From the NCBI GenBank assembly GCA_015680685.1, contig MNCI01033682.1, positions 273,598-337,597 of the forward strand: a DNA stretch of 64,000 nt, written 5' to 3'. The notes under the pieces were generated by a model. The model did not search any database and was not told the DNA's origin. It worked only from the letters and a program-made list of their open reading frames with translations. The DNA is from Gnetum montanum. Its lineage: Eukaryota > Streptophyta > Gnetopsida > Gnetales > Gnetaceae. Both the position numbers and the translations under genes were made by a program. Shown one piece after another: positions 1 to 12,680 of the stretch (within the stretch, counting starts at the first letter, position 1; each line of letters opens with the position of its first letter).

Positions 1-296
1 AAGTGGGAACGGATGCTGACGCTAGGACTTAGTGCTGTAGTTAGAGTTAGTTGTAGTTTCTCAACCCTTCACCGTTTAGCATAGGAGATAAACTGTAAAA
101 TACCAAAAAAATCATATACCTCGGACTTACTTAACCATACACCGTGACAAAAACAAGTAAGTCTGGGAAGATAACGAACGATTAACCCTAAGTGTTCCAT
201 GGGGCGTTTAGGCATTTAGTCTACGGAGTTCGACTGGATCGCACGTGCTACGCTCGTTTCGTATGGTTGAGTGTAGGGGTACCTCGCCACTCATCA
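1..296 (+). repeat. 3' part of an LTR (solo or 3' LTR), truncated by window start
   Basis: It ends in the same terminal block as the other LTRs here: a TTCGACTGGATC stretch, GTATGGTTGAGTGTAGGGG, GGTACC, then ACTCATCA at 289-296. No primer-binding site follows, so it is a solo LTR or the 3' LTR of an element lying to the left. Its body (TACTTAACCATAC, then CTGGGAAGATAAC) is closest to the minus-strand solo LTR at 30691-31526, so both probably belong to one family. Confidence 0.85.
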
Positions 297-555
297 ATAC
301 ACAAGTTATAAAATATTTGGGAGCATGCAACTTGTTATGGTATTTATATCATGACAAAACAAATTTTTGTATAAGCTTTTGAATTTTAGAAATAGAATAT
401 CATTGTTTGCAGAAAATTTTCTTGGATCTTGCATTATCATTTCCACGATATTGTTTTGGTGCTTTTTAAAAAAATTTCTTTGTCTTTTTTTCTATTAAAG
501 CAATTTCATGTAGTATTTGTTGAAAGCTTTTTTAATTATAGGAATTTTTGAGAGT
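297..555. other. AT-rich DNA with no recognised feature, left flank of E1
   Basis: This is low-complexity T-rich sequence with no long frame and no LTR motif. It is the pre-insertion locus of E1. Its last five bases (AGAGT, 551-555) pair with AAAGC after E1 as a possible decayed target duplication. Confidence 0.6.
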
Positions 556-1297
556 TGATGAACAGTCAATAAGACAAGCTATGTTAACACATTCCCATTG
601 ACATAGCCCAATCAATGTATCCTCATTGACGCATGGTAGGATGTGTTAATGCAAGTATGTTGACGTTGACATAATCAGTGCCTATATAAATGCACTTACC
701 GCTCGCATTTATAGGACCTTTCGGTCATAGAGTTAGCCAAATTCTTGTAGTTTCTTTCCCTTAGAGTTAGAATATTCTCCCTTTGAATACCTAGAATGTG
801 AATATATGAGATTGTATGGATTTTTATTCAGGTGCTTATGTACCTAGACACATTTACATGATCAACAATAAAATTGAGATTTACTATATCCATTGCAACA
901 CTTAGACTAGATTACTACTTGGTAACCTAGCAGTGTTGATACTAGTTTAGGATGTGTATGGTAAATAGGAACAAATACGCCACTTTAGGATTGGTAGTTA
1001 ATGAAATAGTCAATTAGTTAGTTAATCTAATTATTCTATTCTTATTCAATCATCTAGTTGTTAAGAGAAAAAATAGTAAAATAATTATAAAAATACATAT
1101 CTTGTACCTTAACCACACTTAACCATATGTACAGTTACACACAATTGTGGATTAAGAAGAAAACAACCTTACAACTCCATGATTCACTATTAAGAATATT
1201 GGCTACTTAGGTAACTAAGTCTACGAAATTCAATTGGATTGCTAGTGAACACTTATGATTCGTATGATTGGACATAGGAGATACCCACTGCTCATCA
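556..1297 (+). repeat. E1 5' LTR
   Basis: Boundaries are TGATGAAC and CTCATCA. A TATA box (TATATAAAT) lies at 683-691 and a poly(A) signal AATAAA at 867-872. U3 carries imperfect copies of an ACACATTCCCATTGACAT-like motif. Against the 3' LTR (25482-26354) it lacks about 130 bp near 910-920, removing the start of U5 and most of the short U5 repeats. Confidence 0.92.
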
Positions 1298-1316
1298 TTA
1301 GTGTCATTATCAGGGA
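1298..1316 (+). promoter_or_regulatory. E1 primer-binding site (tRNA-Asp type, degenerate)
   Basis: TTAGTGTCATTATCAGGGA directly follows the LTR. It aligns with the complement of the plant tRNA-Asp 3' end mostly through transitions. The better preserved E5 site supports the assignment. Confidence 0.7.
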
Positions 1317-1466
1317 CTTAGATTAGCTAAGAGCACTACATATTATTAATTAGTAAATTCATACACAAGTTTTGTGAGGAGAACATAGTAAAATAGTTCT
1401 CATTTATAATAATAATAATAATAACAACAACATTATTCTAAGGCACACTTAAGATGCATTAGTGAA

Positions 1467-3690
1467 ATGGCTTTTGCTTGCAGGAATGAATCTCTATTGC
1501 ATGGGGACAAATCTAATAGGCAATAGAAAAGGATGCAACTAAAAGTTGTTTATGCCCATCTAGATCCTTATTATCTAGACTTTATTCTATGTTGGAAAGA
1601 TATGAATAGTAGCATTGTGTTACCTTCTACTTGATTCATCCCTACCATGCTCATGATACAACTCATGAGACTGGGCATTGAAATAATAGGGCCTAAGTAT
1701 GAAACCATAGATCAAATTTCTAGGGACTATCAACCTAGAGAAGCATAGGTATGAAAAGACAAATGCATGGAGGCTTGCTATGAAGCGTCCAAAGTCAAAC
1801 GACTACCACCACCATTATTCCTATAACCACATAAAGAGGGCAAGGATTTCTTTTTTGGCCACTCTCAATATATAGATTCTCCTCCTTTTCTTGAGAAGGA
1901 CACCTTTCACAAATGGTTGCAATCAACCTTGGTGAAGAGAAGACAAGGTCAAAAGCTCAAGAAACCTTAAAAGATAAGTCTCCTAGTCATTCATCTAAGA
2001 ACAAGAAAAATAATAAAGAGAAGAATAAAGGTAAGAAGAAGGATCAAGACAAGGATCAAAAGAGAATGACTAGAAGGCATAGCTCTCCTAGTCCTTCACC
2101 TTCACCATCCTCATCATCATCAAATTTTGATAAGAGGAGCTGCATAGAGATAGAGACAAAGGTGATTGGGATTAAGATGAAGATGATAAGAGGTTCCATT
2201 GTGATGATAGGAACCAAGATGGGAATCAACACAAAGAGGAATAAGAGCATCATTGAGAAAGGAGGCATAGCAAAACTTGCCATAGGAGACATGGTCATAA
2301 TAGGGGTTGCTTTTAACATGATGACAGTGATGAATCATTGTTGGCCATTAGAAACATGTTGAATGTTTTAGAAGCAGTCAGAGTCCCTACTAGGCATTAA
2401 AAGGATAATAAGATTAAAAGGTTAGATATGAATAATATCCCCAGATTTTAAGGGGGATATAATGTAGATCCCCAGCATCATTTACAAGCTTTTCATGATG
2501 CTTGAACCTCACTAAACATTGATAATGAGTGGAAGAAGCTAAAATTATTTTTGAGGATACTTATCAAGAAAGAAGAAAGCTAGTACCAGTCTTTAGAGCT
2601 AAAATCCATCCTTAGATGGAGTACAATGCTAGAATTATTTAACAATAAGTACCAAATGTACTCCAAAGTATCCAATTTGAGAAAACAAATCTAAGGATGA
2701 AAGCAAGGAAATCATGGATCCTTGGATGCTGCTCTAGGAAGGTACTACTCTCTCTTGCATTTATTCCTAGGCCATGGATTCTCTTAAAGGGAGTACTTTC
2801 ACCACATCATAGATGGGCTTCAAAACAAAACAAGGGAAACTCTTGGGATTTATGCCTAAGATAGACTTTTTGAAATGCAAGCTGATCAAATCCAAAGGCT
2901 AACCAAACAAGTGGTAAAAGAAGAAGGGGAGTTGAAAAATATGAAAGTACCAAGGAATACAATAGAGTCCCCTCCATTCACAAGAGGGAGGTACATTTCT
3001 ATGATTCAGAGGAGGAGGCATCACTAGATGAAGTGGTGTAGAGAGAGACCTTACTATTACAAAAATCCATTACTGAAATATTGGCTAAGGTAGACAAAAT
3101 GTGGAACTCCTTAGATGAGAAGTTCCAAATTTTTCTAAACATTTTAGAGGAGAAGACAAAGCAAGGGAGTAGTAACTAAGATAGAAGAAGGAGAGATACA
3201 AAAAGGAGTTATAATTAATAGAAAGGTAAGACTGCAATAGTCGATGAGGTTGTAGATTTAGAAATAGATGATGATAGGTGTGATATTTGCTAGTACAAAC
3301 ATCCCAAGGGATGTTGTCCTATGCTATTGTATCTACAAGAATTTCCAGTATATGCCTTAAATCTAAAATTTGCAAAGAGGTAGCCACCTAGGAGATTGCC
3401 TTACATGCAAGACAATTATAAGTAGTAATTCCACCAAACAAAATATTATCCAAGTGGAGTGTCACCTCAACCTCAAGAACAATATCAGCAATGGCAAAAC
3501 CCACAATCATGAGGAATTCCACCGCAATGACAATAGTACCCTTACTCGCAGTTGGATCCCTATGGATATTATGTCCAATAGCTTGTATCTCCTTATGGCT
3601 CTACTAGCCATACTTCTTTCACTTACTACTACTACCCTCTAGAATATTATCAAACCCATACTCTATGACTTGACTCATCCTCTACTTATG
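1467..3690 (+). pseudogene. gag: E1 gag relic
   Basis: The start is placed at an ATG that aligns with the MSSSHR/MASSHR gag starts of the sister elements. A Lys/Asp-rich linker (about 1990-2080) replaces the His/Asp/Ser-rich linker seen in E2, E3 and E5. The capsid-like part follows at about 2430-2900, with a recognisable MLELFNNKYQMYSKVSNLRK stretch. A short Cys/His motif of the form C-D-I-C-x-Y-K-H-P-K-G-C-C is near 3277-3318, and a Gln/Pro-rich tail runs to the N at 3691. Many in-frame stops mean no intact product. Confidence 0.85.
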
Positions 3691-3691
3691 N

Positions 3692-4173
3692 GTTGGGTAA
3701 GACCATCCATAGAGAGCAATCATAATGTCCTCTACTAATCCCAAAGGAATAGTGATGAACTGATCTACCAGCTCTAGTCTCACATTACATTTCTTTAGTA
3801 GAGGCAAGTTTCAAGTCTTGTACATTTCTTTTGAAATCAAATTCACTCTAGAACCTGAGTCCAATGCAACTTCATAGGGATCATTTCCTATGATTTGTAA
3901 ATAGATAAGAGAACTCCTAGGATCATATCATTTTTTGGAAAGGTGACCAACCTCAATCCAATCCATGACCACATGGATCAACATAATAGTATGTACATTG
4001 GAGAATCTTTGATTTGAAGGAGGCTCGAGAGTGATTTCAGGACTAGGTAAAGTAGGGTTAATAGCCATGAGTGTCTACAAGGATTTTTGTGGACTATTGA
4101 TCCTATAGAAAGCCCTCTTTTAAGGTTTATGCTCTGAACCACTCGAATGGTTATTTAATTGTAAGTTAACGAC
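3692..4173 (-). pseudogene. E1 gag tail and protease in a reversed contig
   Basis: The stretch is bounded by single N characters at 3691 and 4174. Read on the minus strand it continues gag and runs into the retropepsin-like protease, with an intact active-site motif A-L-D-S-G-S-R-V-N-L-I, then FITIPLGLVEDIM. This is the order found on the plus strand in E2-E5. About 190 bp of mid-protease found in E3 is missing between its end and 4175. The simplest reading is a flipped contig; a real inversion with breakpoints exactly at both Ns is unlikely. Confidence 0.85.
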
Positions 4174-4174
4174 N

Positions 4175-4680
4175 CTCAAGTTTCATGCATCACATACAAT
4201 GACATAAGGTGTCTTTGTATACAAAGGATATGAAACATTCAAAGCATATCCATCATAGCATGAAATAAGTATGTCAAGGCATCCAATGTTCAAAGGTGCT
4301 TATATGCAGCAGGCACAACATAAGAAGGTACTCAATGGCTAATAACAAATATTGAAGCAGACTCACAAATATGCATGGAACCTATAGAAAGCCTAACAAG
4401 TGCTTATGTTGATAATATGGATGAAATAGAGTAGATCCATAGCTAACTTCCCCATGCATAGATTGAGATGGAATGGGGAGAGTTGAAGATCCCCAAATCA
4501 ATTCAAGTAGGAGCCCCTTGAACTTAAAACTTTATCAACCAATCTAAAGTACACTTTTCTTGATAATGGCAAGTCGGTAATTACCAATGCTAATCTTGCT
4601 CAATCATAGAAAAGAAAATTCTTGAAAGTTGTGAACAAATGACCAACAACCTTCACTTGGTCATATCATGAAGTAATAGG
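4175..4680 (+). pseudogene. E1 protease C-terminal end and PR-RT linker
   Basis: It resumes at the V-P-C-I-T-Y-N-D region seen at the end of protease in E3 and E5. The acidic linker conserved in all five copies follows, with an L-x-Y-x-F-L-x-N-G-K core near 4550-4575. There are several stops. The linker separates protease from reverse transcriptase, and its function is unknown. Confidence 0.7.
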
Positions 4681-5990
4681 GATAGATCCATGAATATGCT
4701 AGCATTGAATCTATATATACTACTCTATCAAGTCAAAAAGGCATTCATATAGGAGGTTTAATCTAATGCTTAAGCAAGTTGTTAAGGAAAAAATTGAATA
4801 ACTTCTTAAGGAAGGATTAATTTATCCCTTTTTGAAGAGTAAGTGGATTAGCCAACTCATAATTGTACTAAAGAAAGATAAAAAATGAAAAGTTTGCATA
4901 GATTGCAGGTTGTTGAACATGGAAACTTTCAAAGATCATTTTCCATTGCCATTTGTGGACTAGGTGCTCAATACTATTGTAGGGCATGGCTACTAAAATT
5001 TTATGGATGGTTATAATGGCTATAAACAAATCTAGATAGCACTAGAGGATCATGCCAACATAACCTTCATAAGTTCCTAGGGAACTTTTGCATACAAACA
5101 TATGCCCTTTGGCCTTTGCAATGCCTCTACTACTTTCCAATGCTTGGTACTCAATATTTTTTAATAGCAAATTGGTAGTGGTGTGGAGGTGTTCATGGAC
5201 AACTTCTCCACACATGGCATCAACTTTGAGTAAGCCTTAGACCATATGAAGTAAGTGCTGAAACATTATGTGGAAAGTAACTTAAGGTTCAATTAGTTGA
5301 AAAGCCATTTGATGGTCTAAGAACACATTGTCTTGGGGCATAAAGTTTCATAGAAAGGGATCAAGATGGATCCAAAGAAAGTACAGGTCATCTAAGAAAT
5401 TACTAGACAACTTGAAATGGTAAAAGATGTGTGGTCATTCCTTAGACACACTAGTTACTAGAGGCACTTTATCAAAAACTTCTCAAAAATTTTCAAACCA
5501 TTGGTGGAGTTGACAAAGAAAGATGCATTCTTCAATTAGATCAAGGAATGTGAGCATGCATTTAATAGTTAAAGAAAAATATTGTAGAAACTCCTATTTT
5601 ATGTGCTCTAGATTGGTCTAGATCCTTCCACATTATGACAGATGCATACAACTATGCATTAGGAATGGTGCTTACAAAATTGGATGATTAGAAACATCCA
5701 TATTATATCCATTATGTAAGAAGAAGTATTGTGGGTGCACAATTAAATTTTACCATCATTAAGGATCTTATGATGGTGGTATAATCCATGGAGAAATTCA
5801 AATACTATATGCTTAGATAGAAAATTTTTGTGCACACTGATCATAGTGCCATTCATTTCCTAATGAATAAACCAACAATAAGCCCATGTGTCATGCAGTG
5901 GTTGGTGATTTTGTCAGAGTTTGATCTTATGATGGTGGATAGGAAAGGAACTGAGAAAGTAGTTATTAATCATTTATCTTGATTATGATG
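4681..5990 (+). pseudogene. E1 reverse transcriptase and RNase H relic
   Basis: RT blocks in order: L-N-M-E-T-F-K-D-H-F-P-L-P-F-V-D near 4912-4962, G-T-F-A-Y-K-H-M-P-F-G-L-C-N-A near 5080-5125, and the catalytic YXDD box altered to F-M-D-N near 5190. RNase H starts with MTDAYNYALG near 5634 and includes Y-Y-I-H, V-H-T-D-H-S-A-I and a decayed ADHLS end near 5980. Frequent TAG/TAA codons interrupt it, so it is not functional. Confidence 0.88.
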
Positions 5991-5999
5991 GGATGACAA

Positions 6000-7330
6000 A
6001 GAAGATAAGCAACCATTATCTGATCAATTTTCAGATGAACTCCTCTTTGCCAAATCCACTGATGCTCAAGAGCCTGAGGGAACTAATTGGTATGATGATT
6101 CTTCTCCTATCGTATCACTCAAGAGACTTTACAAGAATGGAATAGCAAGAAGAAGCAATAGTTTCTTCACCAAGTTAAATACTACATATAAATGTAAGGT
6201 AACCTTTACAAGGATTGTGTTGATGGCTTGGTATGTGCCAAATGTTGATCAATTGCGAATTCTTCAAGATGCTCATGAAGATCGCTATAGGGCCATTATT
6301 TAAGAAGGAGGATGGCTATGAAGATTCTCATGGCAAGGTACTTCTAGTTGATGATCTTTAGAAATGCTTAGCATTTTTTCTGTTTGTGTGAGTGCTACTA
6401 AAGAGATGAAGGAATAAATGGAAGAGCCTTAGTAGTGGATCCAATCACTAGAGCCCTTTGAGCTCTGGGGCATTGACTTCATGGGACCCATCACTCCCAT
6501 GTCTAATGGGAAAGCATACATCATTGTTGCTGTTAACTACTGCACCAAGTTGGCTGAAGCTTTAGTTATCACCAACTATTAATCTGTTAATATAACATAG
6601 TTTGTTTAGCAAAATGTGGTAAATAGGTTTGATGTGCAAATGACACTTACTACTAACCATGGGACCCATTTCACAAGAACCACTTTTCAAAAATTAATGC
6701 AACACTTGAAAGCGCAACATAAATTGACAACTCCTTATCACCCCCAAGCTAATGATCAAGCTAAAGTTACTAATAGAGAGATAACAATGATTTTAATAAG
6801 AACCATCAATTGATATAGGAAGGATTGGAGTACAAAAATTAATGATGCTCTTTGGGCTTATATATTAATCTAGAAATTTCTTATAGGTTACTCTCCTTAT
6901 GAGTTGATGTACATGAAACTACCAACACTTACAATCCAAGCTAAATTCGGTACTCTTTCAACCTCTTGTGAGCTTGACCTTCACCTCAAACTAGCATAGA
7001 AAGAACACCTAACAATACTAAATGTGCTAGGTGAAAATTGACAATTGTCTCTAACAATGAATGAAGTGCATAAGGCATAATGCAAACAACATCATGATGC
7101 ATAGATCCAAAGAGTTAAATTCCAAGCTCATGATAAAGTTCTTTACTTGAATCCCATGCACATAAAATAATGTACGAAATTTCAAACACTATTGAAAGGA
7201 CCTTACATCATTCATATAATTTTTCCTTCTAGTGCCTTGACCATTTATTACCCATTGCGCCTAGAGAAACATCTGTTGGTCAACATCTAATAAGTTAATC
7301 CTTTCCTAGAACCCAGAGTAACCAACGATA
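6000..7330 (+). pseudogene. E1 integrase relic
   Basis: The N-terminal zinc-binding part is badly decayed (H-E-D-R region near 6265). The core starts with W-G-I-D-F-M-G-P, retaining the first catalytic Asp. The second site reads T-N-H-G-T-H-F (Asp to Asn) and the third reads D-Q-A-K (Glu to Lys), so the DD35E triad is broken. A GPY-type motif (K-G-P-Y-I-I) is near 7195-7215. No chromodomain follows. Confidence 0.85.
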
Positions 7331-8287
7331 CTAACATCCCAAAGCATGAACAAGCATGCTATATTTTTTAGATCTTCTCCTCTCAACTAAAGCATTGGAG
7401 AGATGGCCATCCATACTAACAACTTGATGATGCTAACCAACTTTTTATCTTTTTTTTTTNTTGGATTATGCCATCTACTAACACTCAATTTTTGATGGTA
7501 CTAGGCAATGCGATCATGACATCCACTTGTTCCATCTGTTTCATGGGACATCAATATCCTATGAGCCAAGGTTCTTTCACACTGAAACTTAATAAGTAAT
7601 CAATGATCTTGAAAACAATTGAACTAGGAAAGGACCAAGTGGGAATGGAACAAGGTGTGGCCTTAAGGGGATTTGATATGGTTTCTTTCAACTTCATTCT
7701 TAAGATTCTATGATACTCCACTGGTATATCATCACTCATATTGTCAACCATTAAAGAAAGCACATCTTTACATGGTGTGATTCCCATGAAAAAGAACAAC
7801 AAAACAAACACGAGAATTCAAAGCACATCCCTCTAGTTATGGGGCTAGAAAGATATGTTACCCATGCTTGAAGGCACCCTTCTAACTAAGGCTCTCTTTA
7901 CTTCCTTCTTTTCTTTTCTTCTTCTCTTAGAGTAATGATTATCCTTAGGTTATCCTAAACTTTCGATTGATGTAAAATAGGGAACATGTCAATGTGAGGT
8001 CACTGAATGATGGATGAACTTGGTATTGACTTAGAATGAATTGAGATCAAATCATCTTAAATAAAAATTACACTAAGGCTCTTGCATGACTAGAATACTA
8101 ATGATCTCTTTCATGTTCTCTCTCTCTACACCATTGCTTCATTCCTGGTTCACCACCTCACTACCTCATGCCATGGAAAATTGTTCAATTTATGTCTAGA
8201 TCATATATTCTTTTGTTGATAGATATGGAGTTTAACTAAACTCAACCACTCTTCATGCCTAGGGCCCATGGACTCCTTAAGATGAAG
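7331..8287 (+). other. E1 post-integrase noncoding block, first part (split by E2)
   Basis: The block is alignable with 15390-16620 in E2 and 56400-57615 in E4. It includes a degenerate copy of the internal purine tract near 7392-7408 and a conserved ACATGGTGTG...GAATTCAAAGCACA segment near 7770-7830. A single N lies in a poly-T run at 7460. No plus-strand frame is conserved between copies. E2 interrupts the block after GTATG (8288-8292). Confidence 0.75.
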
Positions 8288-8292
8288 GTATG

Positions 8293-9165
8293 TGATGAAA
8301 CATGGTTTGTTGCATCGACTAGGCCTCATCGACATAGTTTGTTGCGTCGACTAGGCCCCATTGACACAAGGGTCTGTCTTGGCCTATAAATACATGCTCA
8401 CTAGCCACATTTATGGCATCTAGCTTTCTAAGTAGTAGTAAAGCTCTTACAGTTTGGTCATTCAAAAGTTAAAATATTTTTCCTTAGTGGTCACAGCAGG
8501 AGTCATTGAGTGCACGAATCTTTATGTGAGCACTATTGTACCTAAGCATGACAGTGTGTGTGATAATAAAGATGAACTTTGTGATACACCTTGTAGCATT
8601 TTGGATAGATTAAATGTTTTATTTATGCATTTAATATTTTTAGTTAGTTATTCAATATTTTTCAGTAATTAAGATAATTAAGCAAGATAAGCTAAATAGA
8701 TTAAATACATAAGTACGACTACTTTGAGTGTAACAAGTATTTGCTTGGTAACCCCAACAACGCTATTGCTTGGTTTGCCTAGTGGCATAGCGATTGGTAT
8801 TCCTCGGAGTAAGTATGTGGGTTTAGGATGTGTACAACAAGTGGAACCAAATGCTTATGTTAGGATTAGTTAGACATGAGTTAATTCATTAGATCTTAGT
8901 AGTATTAAATCATCTTACCTTTATATTTTAGCATCACAAACCCTAAAAACCTAAAACCATAAAAATCATATACCTGAATTACACTTAATCATACCATGTA
9001 CATCACAAGTGTAATTGGGAAGACAATGAATGACCTTAAGGTAAGGTTTACTTCCTAGAAGACTAGTGCACCAGAAACTATAAAGTCCATAAAATTCAAC
9101 CGGATCGCGTGTGAATGCTTTGTGATTCATATGGTTTGACAGAGGTGTACCTTCACTGGTCATCG
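8293..9165 (+). repeat. E2 5' LTR
   Basis: It opens TGATGAAAC and ends GGTCATCG (CA to CG). U3 is short, with about three copies of a GTCGACTAGGCCCC-like unit before the TATA box TATAAATA at 8385-8392. The poly(A) signal AATAAA is at 8565-8570. U5 has short repeats around 8733-8815 (GCTTGGTAACCCC type). U3 to TATA is about 92 bp here against 180 bp in the partner LTR. Confidence 0.93.
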
Positions 9166-9184
9166 TTAGCATAATTGTCGAGGA
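9166..9184 (+). promoter_or_regulatory. E2 primer-binding site
   Basis: TTAGCATAATTGTCGAGGA sits immediately after the LTR. It is a decayed form of the E5 site, which resembles the complement of plant tRNA-Asp. Confidence 0.75.
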
Positions 9185-9315
9185 TTTGTTTGTTGAAACG
9201 TGTGTTATCTAGGATTAGTGAACATTATTCATATCATTCGATAGACCTAAGGTCAATATCACTCTCAACCGACATTCAATTACAAAAGCACACTGATTTT
9301 TTTATTTGTTGCAAA

Positions 9316-11790
9316 ATGTCTTCTTCCCATAGGTGTGAGGATGTCAAATCGCTGATCCCATAAGAGTGCAAAGTGGTATATACTCACGCAAATGAGTATG
9401 TACCATAATTCACCTTCATCCTACACTAGGATGAGTAGCTGCGATGGCATGATATGGAGGGAAACATCATCTTGCCCCTTGATCCATCTGTGCCCAGGAT
9501 GCTATTTCAAACTCTTAAGAAGCTGGGGATTCCAAGTCTTTATGAGGAATACATTGTGAATGGTTATGATGCTCGAGACTACCATCCCACTGAAACACAA
9601 CGTAAGCAAGATCAAGAGAAGCACCATGAGGCTACAAAGGGAAAACATTTCACTAATCCCTTATTCCTACTAGATCAAGATGACAATGAGGATTATCCCT
9701 TTGAAGGTTCTCAACATGATAATTCTCCACCCACTATTATTGGTAATGTGGGTGTGGCCCTGAACTGATGATCCACTATCCATAAACTAGGTTCAGGAAA
9801 AAGTGATAGTGAAGGTAGGGACTCGAGTAAACATCACAATGGAAAGGGATCTAAGGATGGTGGTCATAATGAGCATAGAGGTGGTGGTGGACACCACGAT
9901 GGTGATGGTGGTCCACCTTCCTCTCCATCCTCTTCATCCAATTCTGAACATTCCTCTTCATCTGTCAATTCTCATAGAAGCCGTCGTCAAAATAATTGTG
10001 TTGAAGGTGATCAACGAGACAACAATGACTGTCAAGGCCATCAAGAACGTAGAGGTGGCAAGAACCATGATCGACATCATCAACACAATAATGATGATGA
10101 ACGTTTTTTGGTGACTCAAAGCATGCTCAACATTGCAAAGGTAGTAAAGATCCCAACCAATTGTGAGAGAGACAATAGGATCAAGTGCTTAGACATAAAT
10201 AATATCTCAAGATTTGAGGGGGAATACAACTATGATCTGCAGACACATCTACAAGCTTTTCACGATGCTTGTGCCTTATAGAACATTGAAAATGATTGGT
10301 AGAAACTTAACCTTTTCCCTAGGACACTTCTCAAAGAAGCTAAAAGCTGGTACCGGTCGTTGGAACTAGAATCCATTCAAGACCTATTTAATGATAAATA
10401 TCAAACATACTCCAAAGTTTCCAACCTAAGAAGGCAAATCCAAGGCTAGAAACAAGGAACACATGAACCCTTAGATGCCACCATAGGCAAATATTATTCA
10501 CTCTTACACTGATGCCTTAGTCATGGTTATTCTCAAAGGGAATAGCTCCACCACATTATAGATGGGCTCAAAGCTAAAATCAGAAGAACTCTTTGGGTTT
10601 ATGCCCAAGGTAGACTGTCTGAATTAAGAGCTCATAAGATCTAAAGGCTAATTGAGTAGGTAGCCAAAGAGGAAGGAGAGCTGTGTAAAAGAGAAAGCAT
10701 AGAGGAGTATAATTGGGATCCTTTCATTAGGAAAAGGGAGGTCCAATTTTGTGATGAGAAGGAGTCACCACTTGATGAAGTGGTGAATAGGAAAACCTTG
10801 CATATTTAAAAATCTATTTCTAACATTTTGGGAAAGGTTGATAAATTATGAAACTCTTTGGATGAGAAGTTCAAAACTACTATGAAGATTGCTAAAGCAT
10901 CTAAAGAATAGAATAGTGATCATGAACATAGGAGATGAAAAGAAGCTAAACATGCCTACTAGAGAGGTAAGGTTAAGGTTGCTGCCATAGAGGAAGTTGT
11001 GGAAATCAACTTTGATGATGATCTTGGTTGTGACATCTATCAATATGAACATCCAAAGGGATGTTTCCTTGTAGTGTCACACTTACAAGAGTCTGGGATG
11101 TATGCATTAAATCTGCAACTAGTAAGGAGGCAAGCACCCAGAGGATTGCCTTATCCTTAGGGCAATCCAAGGTAGTTCCACCAACACCAAAAAGCTTATT
11201 ATCCAATGGAGCTCCACCACAACCATATGAGTAATACCAACAATGGCACCAATCACAATCATGGGGAATGCCACCACCAAGGTAGGTGTACCCTTATAGG
11301 CAACTAGATTCTTATGGATACTATGTTCAGCAATTAGTTTCTTCAAGAACTTCTGCAAATCATGCCTCATTTTAGCATCACTATTACCCTCCAAATTACC
11401 ACCAAATACATTCACCATCCACTCAAGGAGAGAACCCATATCCATATCACCCCCCGCATCTATCTGCCCACATCCCTCCACCCTCTACCCAGTTACCTCC
11501 TGCTCCATCTATGCAAGGAGAAATTCCTCCATAGCCACAACAATGAAATTCCATGAGGGCTATACATTCACATCTAGCCTTTCAACCATGTGGTTCAAAT
11601 AATTGATCTAGGAAATGACCTTTTTTCTAACCCAATAGTCTTCCTAAACCCTCACAACCTCCTGTGACTAGCCGCCTTACATCTCTAACATCCTCATCCT
11701 CTACATCAAATACCTTTGAGTGTCCTTCAAACCAAATGTCACCTCAAATCTGCATTATGATGTTAACTCATGTTGTTTCTGATTAGATCA
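9316..11790 (+). pseudogene. gag: E2 gag
   Basis: The start is M-S-S-S-H-R at 9316, shared with E4 and E5. The N-terminal domain (about 150 residues) includes F-T-F-I-L-H and a D-Y-H-P-T motif near 9582. A His/Asp/Gly/Ser-rich low-complexity linker covers about 9795-10100. The capsid-like part (about 10170-10700) contains I-S-R-F-E-G, L-Q-A-F-H-D-A-C and F-N-D-K-Y-Q-T-Y-S-K-V. A coiled-coil-like charged stretch follows. The zinc-knuckle-like motif near 11032 has lost one Cys (C-D-I-Y-Q-Y-E-H-P-K-G-C). A Gln/Pro-rich tail ends it. Several stops and frame changes break the frame. Confidence 0.88.
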
Positions 11791-12680
11791 AGGTTGTTAA
11801 TTTTCCCACAAAAAGATCTTACCTTTGAACTCCAATCATTTACTTGCAAATCTCTAGACATGAGCCACGCAAGGATCTTCTTGATTCTGGTTCTGGTGTA
11901 AATCTCATCTTCCATGACATGTATCAGACCTGGAATCTACCACCTCTCAAGAAGAGCAACATTTTTTTAGAATTGGTAGACCAATCAATCACTATTTCTT
12001 TGGGATTAATGGAGTACATTATGACCACAGTTTGTGGGTGGTCCTATCATGTCGATTTTTTGGTGATCAAGGTTGAGAATTGCAAAGGTGGCTTTCCCAT
12101 CATTATGAAAAGAGCTTGGTTAAGCACAGTTGATACACAAATGGGCATAAGGGATGTCTCCTTGAAAATCTCCAAGGAAAATGAATTTCGAAGGTTGGAG
12201 AAGAAGCATATTCCATGCATCGCATATAGCAATAACAGGTGCAATTGCGTGCAAAATATTTTGTCCATTAAAAGTACATACATTAAAGCATGTAATCATT
12301 GTGCACAAAAAATAGATATTCAAAGGTGTTTGTACATAGCAACCACAAAATAGGAGGGCACCCAATGGCTGATAACTGACTTAGAAAGTAGCACATTATG
12401 CATGGGACCAACTGAGAGCCTAACATGTGCTTATGTTGAAAGCATGGATGAACTTGAGCAAGTTCATCACCACCTCTCTAATGATGAAGATGATGATACC
12501 TATTGGGAAGAGTTGGAAATCCTTGATAACTTCAAACAGGAGTCCTTAGAGTTGAAAACTCCACCAATCGGCATGGAGTATGCATTCTTAAATAATGGTA
12601 AGCTAGTCATAATCAATGCTAAACTTGCTCCTAAGCAAAAAGAAAAGTTGTTAAAGGTAGTTAACAAATGGTAAACGACC
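11791..12680 (+). pseudogene. E2 protease and PR-RT linker
   Basis: Retropepsin-like protease retains L-L-D-S-G-S-G-V-N-L-I near 11877-11910, followed by L-E-L-V-D-Q-S-I-T-I and F-P-I-I-M-K-R-A-W-L-S-T. An open stretch of 169 codons (11844-12353) spans it. The linker from about 12402 has an acidic E-D-D-D-T-Y-W-E-E run and the conserved Y-A-F-L-N-N-G-K-L-V-I-I-N core. Frames differ between blocks, so this copy is broken. Confidence 0.88.

Noticed and set aside
1408-1434. AAT repeat in the E1 leader as a regulatory repeat
   Set aside because: It is a simple-sequence run not shared with the leaders of E2-E5.
9166-9184. tRNA gene at the LTR end
   Set aside because: Only the short primer-binding stretch resembles a tRNA; there are no A and B boxes or cloverleaf.
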